Positions 1-10,685 of a stretch of DNA of 64,000 nt are shown in pieces. The stretch is from positions 1 to 64,000 of the forward strand of contig JABJKE010000030.1 in assembly GCA_018660505.1 (NCBI GenBank), written 5' to 3'. Made by a program: the position numbers and the translations under genes. The DNA comes from Rhodobiaceae bacterium (lineage in GTDB: Bacteria > Pseudomonadota > Alphaproteobacteria > RS24). Below the pieces are notes generated by a model, which had not been told where the DNA came from, did not search any database, and saw nothing but the letters and a program-made list of their open reading frames with translations. Positions within the stretch are counted from its first letter, which is position 1. Every line of letters starts with the position of its first letter.

Positions 1-1137
1 ACAAATGACGCCCTCACGGCTCTCTGTGCCAAACTTTCCACCCAACGATATATCACTGTCGATACGGAATTTTTGCGCGAAACCACCTTCTGGCCAAAAC
101 TTTGCCTCATCCAAGCAGCCGGCGACGGCGTGGAGGCAATGATTGACCCCCTGGCCGAAGGTATTGATTTACAACCTTTTTACGACCTTTTGGTTAACCC
201 AGACGTGATTAAAGTCATGCATGGGTGCCGCCAAGACGTCGAGATTTTTCACAAGGCTGCCAATATTATTCCCACCCCGCTTTTCGATACGCAAATCGCG
301 GCCATGGTATGTGGCTTCGGCGATGCGGTGGGCTATGAGACGCTGATTAAAAAAACCTCTGGCGGCAAAATTGACAAAGGCAGTCGGTTTACCGATTGGA
401 GCCAGCGTCCATTGAGCGAGGCGCAGCTCACTTATGCGCAAGCCGATGTGACGCATTTGCGCGACGCCTATGAAATTCTGGAAACGCAATTGGCCGAAAA
501 TGGACGCCGTTCTTGGTTGGAAGAAGAAAGCAATTTGCTTTCCGACCCAGAAATTTATATCCAACGCCCCGAAAACGCTTGGAAGCGATTGAAGATGCAA
601 GACCGCCGCCCCCATGTTTTGGGCGTCTTGGTCGAAGTAGCCGCTTGGCGCGAGACCGAGGCTCAGGCCCGCGACGTGCCGCGCAATCGTATTTTAAAAG
701 ATGACGCCATTCGGGAGCTGGCTCTGCAGGGCCCGAAAGACAAAAAGGCGCTGAGCCGATTGCGCGCCATCCAACGCGGTTATGAAAATTCGCGCCATGC
801 CGAGCCGCTGCTCGAAGCCGTGGCTCGCGGGAAAAAGAAAACCAAAGAAGATTTGCCAGATGTGCCCGCCCCCAGCGTCAACCGACAAGGCATTGGCCCG
901 CTCGTCGATTTGCTGAAAGTGTTGTTAAAACAACGCAGCGAAGAAACCGGCGTGGCGCCCAAACTCATCGCCAATGTCGCCGACCTCGAGCGCATTGCCA
1001 GCGATAGCGCCCCCGATGTGGCCGCTTTGCATGGCTGGCGGCACGATATTTTTGGCCAATATGCCCTCGACTTGAAAGCGGGAAAACTAGCGCTCGCCTC
1101 GCAAGACGACGCGGTTATTTTGGTATCGCGCGATTAA
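1..1137 (+). CDS. rnd: Ribonuclease D, 5' end outside window
   Basis: RNase D is a 3'-5' exoribonuclease that trims tRNA and other small RNA 3' ends in the cytoplasm. The reading frame is open from base 1, so the start codon lies upstream; about 378 residues are visible. The DEDD exonuclease motifs are present: Exo I (VDTEF, visible residues 20-24), Exo II (HGCRQDVEIF) and Exo III (YAQAD). The C-terminal half, with DDAIRELA, fits an HRDC domain. The stop codon overlaps the stop of the convergent ppx gene. An internal TTG at 73 could be mistaken for a start, but the Exo I aspartate and glutamate lie before it. Confidence 0.95.
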   Translation, partial: TNDALTALCAKLSTQRYITVDTEFLRETTFWPKLCLIQAAGDGVEAMIDPLAEGIDLQPFYDLLVNPDVIKVMHGCRQDVEIFHKAANIIPTPLFDTQIAAMVCGFGDAVGYETLIKKTSGGKIDKGSRFTDWSQRPLSEAQLTYAQADVTHLRDAYEILETQLAENGRRSWLEEESNLLSDPEIYIQRPENAWKRLKMQDRRPHVLGVLVEVAAWRETEAQARDVPRNRILKDDAIRELALQGPKDKKALSRLRAIQRGYENSRHAEPLLEAVARGKKKTKEDLPDVPAPSVNRQGIGPLVDLLKVLLKQRSEETGVAPKLIANVADLERIASDSAPDVAALHGWRHDIFGQYALDLKAGKLALASQDDAVILVSRD

Positions 1138-2687
1138 TCTGTCTCGACGTCGCCAAATTCCAGCACGGGCGCCAACCCCAAAGCTTTGGCAACGGCGGCC
1201 AGACGTTTTTCGATAATCGGTGCGTTCAGGTTTTGCAGCGCGGGCGATAACGTCAGGGTCAATTTATGACGGCCAGCTTTTAATTTCGTCTGCGGCAAAG
1301 CCCCCGGCAAAGACGCCGATAGCGAATGCGCCAAGCGCAAGCTGAGCCCCAAAGCCCGCGCCAGAGCATCGTCTTTTGCACTAAGTTTTAAATCACCCAA
1401 GTCCAGCTCTGTCTCGCGCACTTCATGGCGAAACGACAGCGCATCGGCCATGAACACGCGCGCTTTATGCGAAATGCCCGCGAAAGGCGCGGTCAAGACG
1501 GTTTGCCGAACGGTGGCAGCGCGAAACGACGAATGGCTCGACCAAGCTAAATCCGATATCAAACAAGCCGCCTCGCGCAGTCGATTGATCTCTTCTAAGG
1601 GCAAAGCCTCTGGCGCCGCATGGCGATAGAGGCCGTCAGTCCAGATGGCCAACTCATGGCCATAGGCTTCGGCTTTACACAGGCGGCTGGCCATTTCTTC
1701 GCAGGCCATCAACAGCGGGTCGAGACTGCGATATTTGGCCTTGAGCTCAGCATATAAAATGCCCTCGCGCACGGCATTGGCCGAGACCACTAATTTATTG
1801 GGCTGTCCCTGCGCCATAAGGGTTTTCAAAACCAGAGCGGCGGCGGGAAAATCTTTTCGCCGATTGCCTGGCGCCTGCGCCAATAGCGGCTCCGCGGCTG
1901 CCCCTTGCGCGGTCAAACGCGTGCAAAAACCCTCGATATCGGCTGGGTTCATTTCATATTGATGTAAAACTTCCAGCGGATAGGCGATGATTTTCATGTG
2001 TAATTTGGCCATCGCCCGCCAGGTGCCGCCGACGATATAAATCGGCAAATCGCGCCCATCTTGCAACCAATCCAAACGGGCCAGCTCGGTTTCGATAAGC
2101 CCTGCCATAACCGATAAATCATTGCCGCTCGCCCGCTCCAGCGCCAAGACGCCCAAGGGCAAGCTGGCCCATTGTTGCACTTGCCCCTCGCGCACGCGGG
2201 CCAGCTCCAAACTACCGCCGCCCAAATCAGCGACAATCCCATCGGCTCCGGGAACGCCAAGCATCACGCCATCGGCGGAAAACAAGGCTTCTTCTTCGCC
2301 GCTCAACACCCGAATTTTGGCGCCAAGGCATTGCTCTGCCTCGGCCACAAAGGCGGCGCTGTTTTTGGCTTCGCGCACGGCGGCCGTGGCAAATACGGCG
2401 AGGTTTTCAATGCCCAATTGTTCGGCGATGGCGCGGAAGCGGCGAAAGGTTTCCAGCGCTTTGTCGCGCGGCGCGCCATCAATGGCGCCACTGGCGGCCA
2501 CCGCATCGCCAAGGCGGCAAAAGGCGCGTTCATTATAAATCGGAAGCGGGGTCCGCGCCGATCCGCTATAGCCCACCAAACGAACCGAGTTGGAGCCAAT
2601 ATCCAAAACCCCTTGCGGCGCATCGGGCGGCAAGGTTCCCAATTTGGAGAGCGCTCGGGCGTATTTATCGGTGTAGCTGCCGGTCAT
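1134..2687 (-). CDS. ppx: Exopolyphosphatase, Ppx/GppA family (long form)
   Basis: Predicted exopolyphosphatase that removes terminal phosphate from polyphosphate, or pppGpp phosphatase. The N-terminal actin-like ATPase fold shows the phosphate loop GVLDIGSNSVRLV near residue 27 and the second loop ADLGGGSLEL near residue 153. At 517 aa it matches the long alphaproteobacterial form with a C-terminal helical domain. It lies 31 bases downstream of ppk on the same strand, so synthesis and breakdown of polyphosphate are probably co-transcribed. A second, shorter paralogue is at 48343-49503. Exact substrate cannot be decided from sequence. Confidence 0.93.
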   Translation of the reverse strand: MTGSYTDKYARALSKLGTLPPDAPQGVLDIGSNSVRLVGYSGSARTPLPIYNERAFCRLGDAVAASGAIDGAPRDKALETFRRFRAIAEQLGIENLAVFATAAVREAKNSAAFVAEAEQCLGAKIRVLSGEEEALFSADGVMLGVPGADGIVADLGGGSLELARVREGQVQQWASLPLGVLALERASGNDLSVMAGLIETELARLDWLQDGRDLPIYIVGGTWRAMAKLHMKIIAYPLEVLHQYEMNPADIEGFCTRLTAQGAAAEPLLAQAPGNRRKDFPAAALVLKTLMAQGQPNKLVVSANAVREGILYAELKAKYRSLDPLLMACEEMASRLCKAEAYGHELAIWTDGLYRHAAPEALPLEEINRLREAACLISDLAWSSHSSFRAATVRQTVLTAPFAGISHKARVFMADALSFRHEVRETELDLGDLKLSAKDDALARALGLSLRLAHSLSASLPGALPQTKLKAGRHKLTLTLSPALQNLNAPIIEKRLAAVAKALGLAPVLEFGDVETD

Positions 2688-2718
2688 CGGGTGAGCTTGC
2701 CTGTTTGTTCAACATTCT

Positions 2719-4905
2719 TCAAGTCTCGGCATCCTCACTGGCCTTCTCAAACGATTTCCCTCGGCCCGACAGGCTTGGGTTGGTCATGAAATAGGCTTGC
2801 GCGTTCACCGCCGCCTCGCCCACGCCCGGCTCGGCCCGCTGATAGCTGCCATCGGCTTGCATTTTCCAACTTTGCTGATTGTCAGCCAAATTGGTGACCA
2901 TAATTTGCTCCAGCACTTGGGCATGCACGGTGGTGTTTAAAATCGGCGTTAAAATTTCCACCCGACGATTGAGATTTCGCGGCATCCAGTCAGCCGAAGA
3001 AAAGAACACTTTCGCCTTGGCAGACGGCAAAACCTCGCCGCCACCAAAACAGACTATGCGCGCATGTTCCAAAAACCGCCCGATGATGCTTTTCACCCGA
3101 ATGTTTTCCGACAATCCCTCGACGCCCGCCCGCAGGCAGCAAATGCCGCGCACCACTAAGTCTATTTGCACGCCCGCTTGCGACGCCTCATAAAGCGCAT
3201 CAATCACGAAAGGGTCGACCAGAGAATTCATTTTTGCCCAAATGCCCGCCGGGCGTCCGGCGGCGGCATGGTCCATCTCTTCTCGAATATGCGCCATCAG
3301 CGTGCTGCGCAAAGTCAGCGGCGACATGGCGAGTTTTTTCAAATCGCTCGGCTCGGCATAGCCAGTGAAAAAATTAAACACTTGCGACGCATCCGACGCA
3401 ATCTCGCGGTCGCAGGTGAATAAAGATAAATCGGTATAGGTCTTGGCATTTTGGGGGTGATAATTGCCCGTGCCCAAATGCACATAAGTGCGAATGACCT
3501 CGGCCTCTCGGCGCATCACAAGGCTTACTTTGGCGTGGGTTTTGAGCTGTAAAAACCCATAGACCACCTGCACGCCCGCCCGCTCCATATCGCGCGCCAA
3601 CCGAATGTTGGCCGCCTCATCAAAGCGCGCTTTTAGCTCCACCAGAGCGGTCACGGATTTGCCCGCCTCCGCCGCCTCGATCAAGGCTTTGACAATCGGG
3701 CTGTCTTCCGTTGTGCGATATAAGGTCTGTTTGATGGCCACCACATCCGGGTCGAGCGCCGCTTGGCGCAAGAATTGCACCACCACGTCAAAACTTTCAT
3801 AGGGGTGATGCACCAGAATATCTTTCTGCCCAATGGCCGAAAAACAATCGCCGCCATGTTCGCGAATGCGCTCGGGAAAGCGGGCCGCGAAAGGGGCATA
3901 TTTTTGCTGCCGCGCGCCATGAGCATAAAGCTCCGCCGTTTGCGCCAATCCCACCAAACCATCGACCACCACTTTGCCGCGACTGGCGACGCGCAATTCT
4001 TTTTGCACCAGCTTTTGCAAAGCGTCGGGCATTTCGCTATCCAATTTCAGCCGAATAACCGACCCGCGCCGCCGCCGTTTCAGCGCACTTTCAAACAATT
4101 GCACCAAATCTTCGGCCTCTTCTTCCACCTCAATATCGCTATCGCGAATGACGCGGAACATGCCCTGCCCCAAAACCTCATAGCCCGGAAAAGTGCGGTC
4201 AATGAAAGCCGAAATCAGGGTCTCTAAGCGCACGAAATTAGTCTCGCCCGCCGCACCGGAAGGAAGCCGAATAAATCGGTCAAGCTGCTGCGGGATGAGC
4301 AAGAGAGCGTTCATCTGATGGCCATCGCTGCGCCGCGCCAATTGCAAAGCCAAAGCCATGCCAAGGTTCGGCACAAAGGGAAACGGATGGGCGGGGTCAA
4401 TGGCAAGCGGCGTTAGCACGGGCAAAACATGGTCGAGAAAATAATCTTGCAACCAAGTTAATTGCTCGGGCGATAATTCATCTGTGTCGCGGACAAAAAA
4501 TTTCAGCTCGCGCAATTCGCTGACCAGCCGACGCCAGACTTCTTGTTGGCGCGCCATCAGCGCGTTCGACTGTTCGGCCACTTGCTCTAATTGCTGGGCG
4601 GGCGTCAGGCCATCTTGGCTGGTGACATCGACCCCCGCCTTGGTTTGGCCCACCAATCCGGCGACGCGCACCATAAAAAATTCGTCCAAATTGCTTGCCG
4701 AAATCGACAAAAACCGCAATCGCTCCATCACCGGATGATGGGCATTGCTGGCCTCATCGAGCACTCTTTGGTTGAACGCCAACCACGATAGCTCGCGGTT
4801 GATAAACCGCTCGCCGCGCGCAAACCCCATCCATTGCTCGGCAAGCTCATCTGCCTTGGCGGCTAATTCTGTTAATGTTTTCAGTTTATTGGGCGTGTCG
4901 GACAT
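2719..4905 (-). CDS. ppk: Polyphosphate kinase 1
   Basis: PPK1 reversibly polymerises the gamma-phosphate of ATP into polyphosphate. The 728-aa length is normal. The two catalytic histidines can be placed: H457 in THAKV (phosphorylated residue, equivalent to E. coli H435) and H614 in FLEHAR (equivalent to H592); the 157-residue spacing is the same as in E. coli. The nearby HLGTGNYHP motif (residues 476-484) is also typical. It follows hda by 8 bases and precedes ppx, forming a minus-strand operon hda-ppk-ppx. Confidence 0.97.
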   Translation of the reverse strand: MSDTPNKLKTLTELAAKADELAEQWMGFARGERFINRELSWLAFNQRVLDEASNAHHPVMERLRFLSISASNLDEFFMVRVAGLVGQTKAGVDVTSQDGLTPAQQLEQVAEQSNALMARQQEVWRRLVSELRELKFFVRDTDELSPEQLTWLQDYFLDHVLPVLTPLAIDPAHPFPFVPNLGMALALQLARRSDGHQMNALLLIPQQLDRFIRLPSGAAGETNFVRLETLISAFIDRTFPGYEVLGQGMFRVIRDSDIEVEEEAEDLVQLFESALKRRRRGSVIRLKLDSEMPDALQKLVQKELRVASRGKVVVDGLVGLAQTAELYAHGARQQKYAPFAARFPERIREHGGDCFSAIGQKDILVHHPYESFDVVVQFLRQAALDPDVVAIKQTLYRTTEDSPIVKALIEAAEAGKSVTALVELKARFDEAANIRLARDMERAGVQVVYGFLQLKTHAKVSLVMRREAEVIRTYVHLGTGNYHPQNAKTYTDLSLFTCDREIASDASQVFNFFTGYAEPSDLKKLAMSPLTLRSTLMAHIREEMDHAAAGRPAGIWAKMNSLVDPFVIDALYEASQAGVQIDLVVRGICCLRAGVEGLSENIRVKSIIGRFLEHARIVCFGGGEVLPSAKAKVFFSSADWMPRNLNRRVEILTPILNTTVHAQVLEQIMVTNLADNQQSWKMQADGSYQRAEPGVGEAAVNAQAYFMTNPSLSGRGKSFEKASEDAET

Positions 4906-4913
4906 AAGCCAGC

Positions 4914-5612
4914 CTAGCCGAAATTTCTGTCTAGCGCTATGGCGTCCAAAACTTGGGCCACCAGCGGCACGGTAATCGATCTTTTTTCGGCCAAAGCCGC
5001 TTGGTCAATCTGCGCCACAATCTCGCCCATGGCGGTATATTCTCGCTCGATGCGCGGCAGGAGATAATCGACCACGCGCGGGTCGATGCGCACTTGCCGG
5101 TCGGCGAATAATTTAGCCAAGAGACCGCGCATCAAATCGTCATCTGGCGCCTGCATGGCGATGGCCGGAATGGCTTTCAAACGCGAGATTAAATCCGGCA
5201 GATGCAACGCCATTTGCGCGGCCGGGATTTGCGACAGCAGCAATAATTTCGCGCCGCCGTTTTTGGCGTGGTTGAGCAGATGAAACAAAACCTCTTCCGC
5301 CTCGCTGGGCAGCGCTTCCAGCCCGTCGAGCAAAACCGCTTCTGGCGGAGCCTCGGCGTGCAGCAAATCAGCCAACACCGCCTCGTTTAAGGCCGCGGCC
5401 TGCAAGGCCCGCGCGCCGACTTGATGGGCCAGAACCGACGCCAAATGGCTTTTGCCGCAGCCGCTCGGGCCATATAGCCATTGCACGGGCGCCTCCCAAG
5501 TCGCAAAGCCATCGACCAAAGCCACCGCCTCGGCATTGCTGGGCGTGAGCAAAAATGCCTCGCGCCCCAAGGCCGCGCGCTGTGGCAAATCAAAAACTAA
5601 TTGTTCACTCAT
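4914..5612 (-). CDS. hda: DnaA-related regulator HdaA
   Basis: Hda/HdaA is a short AAA+ protein homologous to the DnaA ATPase domain; with the beta clamp it stimulates DnaA-ATP hydrolysis and prevents re-initiation of replication. I choose the ATG at 5612 (232 aa) because [10 protein letters not shown] is the conserved Hda N-terminus carrying the clamp-binding QLVFDLP peptide; a longer frame to 5690 runs deep into the permease gene. Walker A is GPSGCGKS (48-55) and Walker B-like [10 protein letters not shown] (92-101). The start overlaps the permease stop by 8 bases, suggesting translational coupling. Confidence 0.92.
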   Translation of the reverse strand: MSEQLVFDLPQRAALGREAFLLTPSNAEAVALVDGFATWEAPVQWLYGPSGCGKSHLASVLAHQVGARALQAAALNEAVLADLLHAEAPPEAVLLDGLEALPSEAEEVLFHLLNHAKNGGAKLLLLSQIPAAQMALHLPDLISRLKAIPAIAMQAPDDDLMRGLLAKLFADRQVRIDPRVVDYLLPRIEREYTAMGEIVAQIDQAALAEKRSITVPLVAQVLDAIALDRNFG

Positions 5613-6642
5613 CGCCATCCGAACCAGAGACATAATCACGCTGATACAGGGTGATGCCATAGCGCACCAATACGCCGCAGACGGCCGCAATCGGCACCGC
5701 CAACAGCAAGCCTAAAAAGCCGAATAAAGTGCCCATGGCCAGCAAAGCGAAAATAATCCAAACCGGATGCAATTGCACGCGGTCGCCAACCCACCGCGGC
5801 GTCAAAACATTGCCTTCGATAAATTGCCCGACCAAGAATACCAGTCCTATTTGACCCAAGCTGGCCCATTCGAAACCAAATTGTCCAAGCCCCAAAGCGC
5901 CCGCCAGAAGCAGCCCAAAAGCCGCCCCCACATAAGGCACAAAACTTACCAAGCCCGCCAGCAAGCCAACAAAAATGCCGCCCTGCAAACCAACATAAGA
6001 CAGCCCCAGCGCATAGATAATGCCAAGCGCCATACAGACCATAATTTGACCCCGCGCAAAGCCGCCCAAAGTGGTATCCATTTGCCGGGCCAGCGCGCGA
6101 ATGGTCTCGCCTTGCTCGTCGGGCAATAGCGCGTCAATGCGGGCGGTCATGCGGTCCCAATCGTTCAACATATAAACCGCCACAATGGGGGTAATGATGA
6201 GCAGGCTTAAAATATTAAGCAAAGACAGCCCGGTGAACAAAAGACTCGATGCGGTATTTTGCAAGCCGCTGCGCAGGCTTTCGCCAAGCGAGCTGAGGAC
6301 TTGCGATTGCCCATCGGTTAAGTTTTCCGCCATCATCCAATTTTGCACATCGGCGATATAAGACGGCAAAGCGGTAATCAACAGGCTGATTTGCGCGGTC
6401 ACCAGCGGCAATCCGAAAGCCAAGGCCAGCAAAACAACCAGTCCGAACCCAAAGGTGATAATCGCCGTTGCGAAACTGCGACGCATCCCCAAAGCCTCTA
6501 AGCGGTCGGCCACGGGGTCGAGAAAATACGCCAAGGCAAAGCCCAAAACAAACGGCAGTAAAATCGATGCCAAAGCGGCCAAAAGATAAAACGACATGGC
6601 CAGAGCCGTCATCAAAATGAGGTGAGATAGGCGAAGGGGCAT
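5605..6642 (-). CDS. AI-2E family transporter (PerM-like permease)
   Basis: Integral membrane protein of the AI-2E exporter/PerM family, 345 aa, rich in hydrophobic segments (about eight predicted by eye). The N-terminal FALAYFLDP and the later GGIFVGLLAGLVSFVPYVG stretch are family hallmarks. In Alphaproteobacteria this gene is commonly found just upstream of hda, as here. The transported substrate is unknown; members have been linked to AI-2 export or sodium/proton antiport. It lies 2 bases after the DUF2066 gene and overlaps hda. Confidence 0.88.
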   Translation of the reverse strand: MPLRLSHLILMTALAMSFYLLAALASILLPFVLGFALAYFLDPVADRLEALGMRRSFATAIITFGFGLVVLLALAFGLPLVTAQISLLITALPSYIADVQNWMMAENLTDGQSQVLSSLGESLRSGLQNTASSLLFTGLSLLNILSLLIITPIVAVYMLNDWDRMTARIDALLPDEQGETIRALARQMDTTLGGFARGQIMVCMALGIIYALGLSYVGLQGGIFVGLLAGLVSFVPYVGAAFGLLLAGALGLGQFGFEWASLGQIGLVFLVGQFIEGNVLTPRWVGDRVQLHPVWIIFALLAMGTLFGFLGLLLAVPIAAVCGVLVRYGITLYQRDYVSGSDGDE

Positions 6643-6644
6643 GA

Positions 6645-7841
6645 TTAAGGCGCCTCTGTTAAAGTGGGGGTCAAGGGGTCCAGTATCTCGGTCGTCTCAG
6701 TTGCCTCAGTTGCCTCGGTCGTCTCGAGGAGGCCAATCGTGGGGGCAATATAGGCGGTCACGCCCAGCGCCTCGGCGGTCTCGACATTGGCCACTTGGCG
6801 CGCGCTTGGCGTGCCACCGAGCACTAATTCATTCTGGTTCAGGTTGGAGATAAACTGCGGCACGGAGCCGATATAAACCAAGTCGACATAGGCATAATCT
6901 TTGCTCAGCTCTACAATCGTCACCTCACGAACCAAATCGACGGCGTTCAAACGGTCGAGCAGACGGGTCCAATCCGATAGGCTGGTGTAACTGGCGCGCA
7001 CTTGCAGCACTTGTTTTTCATCCGACACCACCGCGGCCACAGATTTCCACCGCGCCGCCAATATGCCCATCACATCATCAATGGCGCGTTGGCCCATCTG
7101 CGGATGCGGCGTGCCCGTGCGATAGGTTTTCACAATCACATCGCTTTCCTCGGCGCCAAAAATATAGGCCGTGACGCCCAATTGCCCGTCCACATCGGCC
7201 AGCGCATGCGCCACCACCACGGTGTCAGTGCCATAGCGTTCGTTGAGCCGTTGTAATTTGGCCGGGTCGCCGATGAGGATATCTTCTGCATTAGCGATTT
7301 CCGTATCTTCCAAATCACCCAGCGGCAGCAGCATGGGCGCCAGACTATTGTCTATGTCATAGGCGGCCCATTCTTGGCGCCACCAATGTTCGCCCCAGCT
7401 TTGCAGGCCCTCTAAATCTTCCAAAACCGGCAGTAAAAGAGCGGGCGGGCTTTGCACCTCGGTGATGGCCACGCCGGCGCCGCGCAATAATTCGCGCATG
7501 GGCGCTGGCTTAAACTGTACCGATAAAGTGGCCAAATAGCGCCCTGGCCCGGTTTTCTCGTCAGATATGCGCAAGCCCTCCACGAGGTTTTCAAAGTCTA
7601 GGCTTTGCACCTCTGGCAGTTTTTCCCATTCTTCTTGTTTGGTGAGACGTTGCAGAACCATAGACAGGGCTTTGGTTTGGCCGTCGCGCAAGGCGGCGGC
7701 ACGCGCCAAACTGGTAGAGGCGGCGCTGGCATCGACTTTAATTTTCTGCACTTCAAAAACATTGCCCGCCTGCGCCGACGCCACCCCCCAAAAGAGGGCG
7801 AGAAGCACAAATAGGCATTTGGAAAACAGAGGTTTTTTCAT
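6645..7841 (-). CDS. DUF2066 domain-containing exported protein
   Basis: A protein of unknown function with a clear signal peptide at the chosen start (MKKPLFSKCLFVLLALFWGVA, cleavage near ASAQAG). A longer start at 7877 would put 12 polar residues before the signal peptide, so 7841 is preferred. The body (NVFEVQKIKVDASAAS onward) fits DUF2066, a periplasmic family of Proteobacteria usually located next to purM. The C-terminus ends in a low-complexity Thr/Glu/Ala tail encoded by four 9-bp repeats. Divergent from purM across 137 bases; first gene of the operon running to ppx. Confidence 0.8.
   Translation of the reverse strand: MKKPLFSKCLFVLLALFWGVASAQAGNVFEVQKIKVDASAASTSLARAAALRDGQTKALSMVLQRLTKQEEWEKLPEVQSLDFENLVEGLRISDEKTGPGRYLATLSVQFKPAPMRELLRGAGVAITEVQSPPALLLPVLEDLEGLQSWGEHWWRQEWAAYDIDNSLAPMLLPLGDLEDTEIANAEDILIGDPAKLQRLNERYGTDTVVVAHALADVDGQLGVTAYIFGAEESDVIVKTYRTGTPHPQMGQRAIDDVMGILAARWKSVAAVVSDEKQVLQVRASYTSLSDWTRLLDRLNAVDLVREVTIVELSKDYAYVDLVYIGSVPQFISNLNQNELVLGGTPSARQVANVETAEALGVTAYIAPTIGLLETTEATEATETTEILDPLTPTLTEAP
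6691..6726. repeat. Four 9-bp tandem repeats in the DUF2066 gene
   Basis: Four consecutive units (gtcgtctca, gttgcctca, gttgcctcg, gtcgtctcg) encode the TEATEATETTE-like tail on the minus strand. The length is a multiple of three, so copy-number change would keep the frame. Confidence 0.85.
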
Positions 7842-7978
7842 AGCGGCCAAGTTACCGCGCAGTTTCCTCCACGGCAATCACTTAAAGTTGCATTTACGGG
7901 GTTACATTACCCCCGATGCAGGCTATTTTGTGGCAGGTTTTCGATTCCGTTGCCTATTCTGCGTGCCTTGAGGTGATT

Positions 7979-9046
7979 ATGTCCGGTAATAGCAAAACAC
8001 CCCTTACTTACGCCCAAGCTGGCGTGGATATTGAGGCGGGCAATGATTTGGTCAAACGCATCGGCCCGCTGGCCAAATCGACCACCCGCCCGGGCGCCGA
8101 TGTCGACCTTGGTGGCTTCGGTGGCTTGTTTGATCTGGCGGCCTGCAAATTTGACGATCCGGTTTTGGTGGCGGCCAATGATGGCGTCGGCACCAAACTA
8201 AAGATTGCCATTGAAGCCAATAAACACGACACCGTGGGCATTGATTTGGTCGCCATGTGCGTCAATGACCTCATTGTGCAAGGCGCAGAGCCCCTGTTTT
8301 TCTTAGATTATTTCGCTTCTGGCAAATTAGACGTCGAGGCCGCCACAAATGTCATTGCGGGCATTGCCGAAGGCTGTCGCCAAGCCAATTGCGCGCTTAT
8401 CGGCGGCGAGACGGCCGAAATGCCCGGCATGTATGCAGCGGGTGATTATGATTTAGCGGGTTTCTCGGTCGGGGCGGTGGAGCGCAATCACATTTTGCCG
8501 ACCAAAGATATGGCCGAAGGCGATGTGATTTTAGGTCTGGCGTCCAACGGCTTGCACTCGAACGGATTTTCTTTGGTGCGCCGTCTGGTGGAGGCTGAAA
8601 GCTTGGCGTGGGATGCGCCCTCGCCTGCCGCACCTAGCCAAAGCCTCGCCGAAGATTTACTGACCCCGACGCGGATTTACGTGCGCGCCGTTTTGGCCGC
8701 CCTGAAAGCCAAGGCGCCGATAAAAGGCCTGGTGCATATCACGGGCGGTGGGTTTCAAGAAAACCTGCCCCGGGTTTTAACAGATGATTTGGCCGCCCAT
8801 ATTGATTTATCGGCTTGGAAATTACCGCCCATCTTCCAATGGGTGCAAAAAGCGGGCGCCGTGGAACAGGCGGAACTTTTACGCACGTTCAATTGCGGCA
8901 TTGGCATGGCCCTCGTGGTGCCAGCCAAGGCGGCCGCCGATGTGATGGCCGTGCTGGCCAAACAAGGCGAGACGGTTCTGCCCATCGGCAGCCTCACCCG
9001 ACGCCAAGGGGATGGCGTAACTTTTTCCGGAACGCTATCTGCATGA
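7979..9046 (+). CDS. purM: Phosphoribosylformylglycinamidine cyclo-ligase
   Basis: AIR synthetase, the fifth step of de novo purine synthesis, closing the imidazole ring of FGAM with ATP. The start at 7979 is preceded by a good ribosome site (gaggtga) and gives 355 aa starting [19 protein letters not shown], the conserved PurM N-terminus; a 21-codon upstream extension lacks similarity. Family motifs include DGVGTKLK and [11 protein letters not shown]. The stop overlaps the purN start (ATGA). Divergent from the DUF2066 gene, so the 137-base gap should hold promoters in both directions. Confidence 0.97.
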   Translation: MSGNSKTPLTYAQAGVDIEAGNDLVKRIGPLAKSTTRPGADVDLGGFGGLFDLAACKFDDPVLVAANDGVGTKLKIAIEANKHDTVGIDLVAMCVNDLIVQGAEPLFFLDYFASGKLDVEAATNVIAGIAEGCRQANCALIGGETAEMPGMYAAGDYDLAGFSVGAVERNHILPTKDMAEGDVILGLASNGLHSNGFSLVRRLVEAESLAWDAPSPAAPSQSLAEDLLTPTRIYVRAVLAALKAKAPIKGLVHITGGGFQENLPRVLTDDLAAHIDLSAWKLPPIFQWVQKAGAVEQAELLRTFNCGIGMALVVPAKAAADVMAVLAKQGETVLPIGSLTRRQGDGVTFSGTLSA

Positions 9047-9636
9047 AGCAACAACCGACAAAAGTCGCCGTACTTTTCTCGGGTCGGGGCAGCAATCTCA
9101 AAACCCTCGCCGAATATATGGCACAGCCCCATGTGCCAGCAGAGCTGGTTTTGGCGCTCAGCAACCGCCCCAAGGCTGGCGGGCTGGATTATTGCGCCAG
9201 CCAAGCCATCCCCCATCAGGCCATTGACCACAAGCTTTATGAGACGCGCGAAAGTTTCGACGCGGATTTAGACGTTGCCCTGCGCGCCGCCAAAGTCGAG
9301 CTGATTTGCTGCGCTGGTTTCATGCGCTTGTTAAGCGCTGGTTTTGTCGAGGCATGGCGCGACCGCCTGATCAATATTCACCCGTCGCTTTTACCCAAAT
9401 ACAAAGGGCTGCACACCCATGCCCGCGCCATCGAAGCAGGCGACAAAATACATGGCTGTAGCGTCCATTACATGCGACCCGAAATGGACGCGGGGCCGGT
9501 GATTGTGCAAAAACAAGTGCCGATTTTACCCGACGACACGCCCGACACGCTGGCCGAGCGGGTTTTGCAGCAAGAACATATTGCCTATCCAGAGGCTTTG
9601 GATGCGGTGCTCAAAAAAATGGCGAGCCCAGCTTAA
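9043..9636 (+). CDS. purN: Phosphoribosylglycinamide formyltransferase
   Basis: GAR transformylase, transferring a formyl group from 10-formyltetrahydrofolate to GAR. The start [18 protein letters not shown] at 9043 overlaps the purM stop by four bases; 197 aa is normal. The catalytic Asn/His pair is in NIHPSLLP and the catalytic Asp in MDAGPVI. The coupled pair purM-purN is standard in Alphaproteobacteria. It converges on ndk with a perfect palindrome between them. Confidence 0.97.
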   Translation: MKQQPTKVAVLFSGRGSNLKTLAEYMAQPHVPAELVLALSNRPKAGGLDYCASQAIPHQAIDHKLYETRESFDADLDVALRAAKVELICCAGFMRLLSAGFVEAWRDRLINIHPSLLPKYKGLHTHARAIEAGDKIHGCSVHYMRPEMDAGPVIVQKQVPILPDDTPDTLAERVLQQEHIAYPEALDAVLKKMASPA

Positions 9637-9664
9637 GCCGTCTCGCCATTTTCTAACTTCCTTG

Positions 9665-9684
9665 GGTTGGCTAATTAGCCAACC
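9665..9684. terminator. 20-bp perfect palindrome between purN and ndk
   Basis: ggttggctaa is followed directly by its reverse complement ttagccaacc, spanning the ndk stop codon. Its place between two convergent genes suggests a bidirectional transcription end, although no long T-run follows. Confidence 0.45.
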
Positions 9685-10097
9685 AATTCGTCATCCGCGA
9701 AGAAGAATTTAATCTCTTCGGCAGCGGTTTCTGGCGCGTCCGAGCCATGCACGGAATTGGCATCAATGCTCTCTGCGAAATCTTTGCGAATGGTGCCGGC
9801 ATCGGCTTCGGCTGGGTTGGTGGCGCCCATAATTTCGCGGTTTTTCGCGATGGCGTTTTCGCCTTCCAGCACTTGCACAACCACCGGGCCGGAAATCATG
9901 AAATCGACCAAATCATTGTAGAAGGGGCGCTCTTTGTGGACGCCGTAAAATTCGCCCGCTTGCTCGCGCGTCATATGAATACGTTTAGAAGCAACAATGC
10001 GCAGGCCATTGCTTTCGAACCGGTCAATAATTTTACCTGTCAGATTGCGTTTGGTGGCATCGGGTTTGATAATCGAAAAAGTGCGCTCAAGAGCCAT
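9675..10097 (-). CDS. ndk: Nucleoside diphosphate kinase
   Basis: Transfers gamma-phosphate between nucleoside triphosphates and diphosphates through a phospho-histidine. 140 aa, normal length. The active-site histidine is H117 in NSVHGSD, and the N-terminus [14 protein letters not shown] is typical. Same strand and direction as holC-pepA upstream, but separated by 126 bases, so it probably has its own promoter there. Confidence 0.98.
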   Translation of the reverse strand: MALERTFSIIKPDATKRNLTGKIIDRFESNGLRIVASKRIHMTREQAGEFYGVHKERPFYNDLVDFMISGPVVVQVLEGENAIAKNREIMGATNPAEADAGTIRKDFAESIDANSVHGSDAPETAAEEIKFFFADDELVG

Positions 10098-10223
10098 GAG
10101 TAAATCCCCAAATAGGTTAAGTCAGAATTAAAATTGCGTTCAATTGCCCGCTTTATAGGCGAGCTTTTAGTCCAGCGCAAGCAATGGAAAAAGAGCGCAA
10201 GCAATGGGGAAGGACACGCCGCC

Positions 10224-10685
10224 TTAGGCTTTTTTCTGCCAAGTGTCGTCATCGCCCTGCTGCCAATAGGTCAGCTCATGCGGCCCCGTCTTCAAGCTCG
10301 ACCATTGCGCGCGGGCGCGCGCCAAGCTTTCTTCATCGCGGCCATCGAATAAAAACACGCAGCGCTCGAAACCATCCAACTCGGGTCGCGACGCGCCATC
10401 GACCAAAAACAACACATTGGCGGCATTGGGCGTCTCCGCCTCATCGGTTAGCCATATCGGTTGCTCGGCCGCAATATGGGCAAAGCGCGCGTCGCCTTTG
10501 GCCGCATGGGGCAAAAACGCCGTATCGCGATAGGTCCATAAATGGCTATCGAGGCTGGCCAAACGGTCTGGGGACGCCACTTGAACGATGGCTTTCCAGC
10601 CGCGCTCCAGCGTTTTCTCCAAAAGCGCGGGCAAGACCTGTTCTAGGGTATGGCGCTCCAAATGATAGAACAGCACCTCGCTCAT
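10224..10685 (-). CDS. holC: DNA polymerase III chi subunit
   Basis: HolC links the clamp loader to single-strand-binding protein at the replication fork. The start at 10685 (MSEVLFYHLERHTLEQVLPALL) matches the conserved N-terminus and gives 153 aa; a longer frame to 10808 lies inside pepA. The ATG shares one base with the pepA stop (TAATG), so the genes are coupled. holC after pepA is the usual proteobacterial arrangement. Confidence 0.93.
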   Translation of the reverse strand: MSEVLFYHLERHTLEQVLPALLEKTLERGWKAIVQVASPDRLASLDSHLWTYRDTAFLPHAAKGDARFAHIAAEQPIWLTDEAETPNAANVLFLVDGASRPELDGFERCVFLFDGRDEESLARARAQWSSLKTGPHELTYWQQGDDDTWQKKA

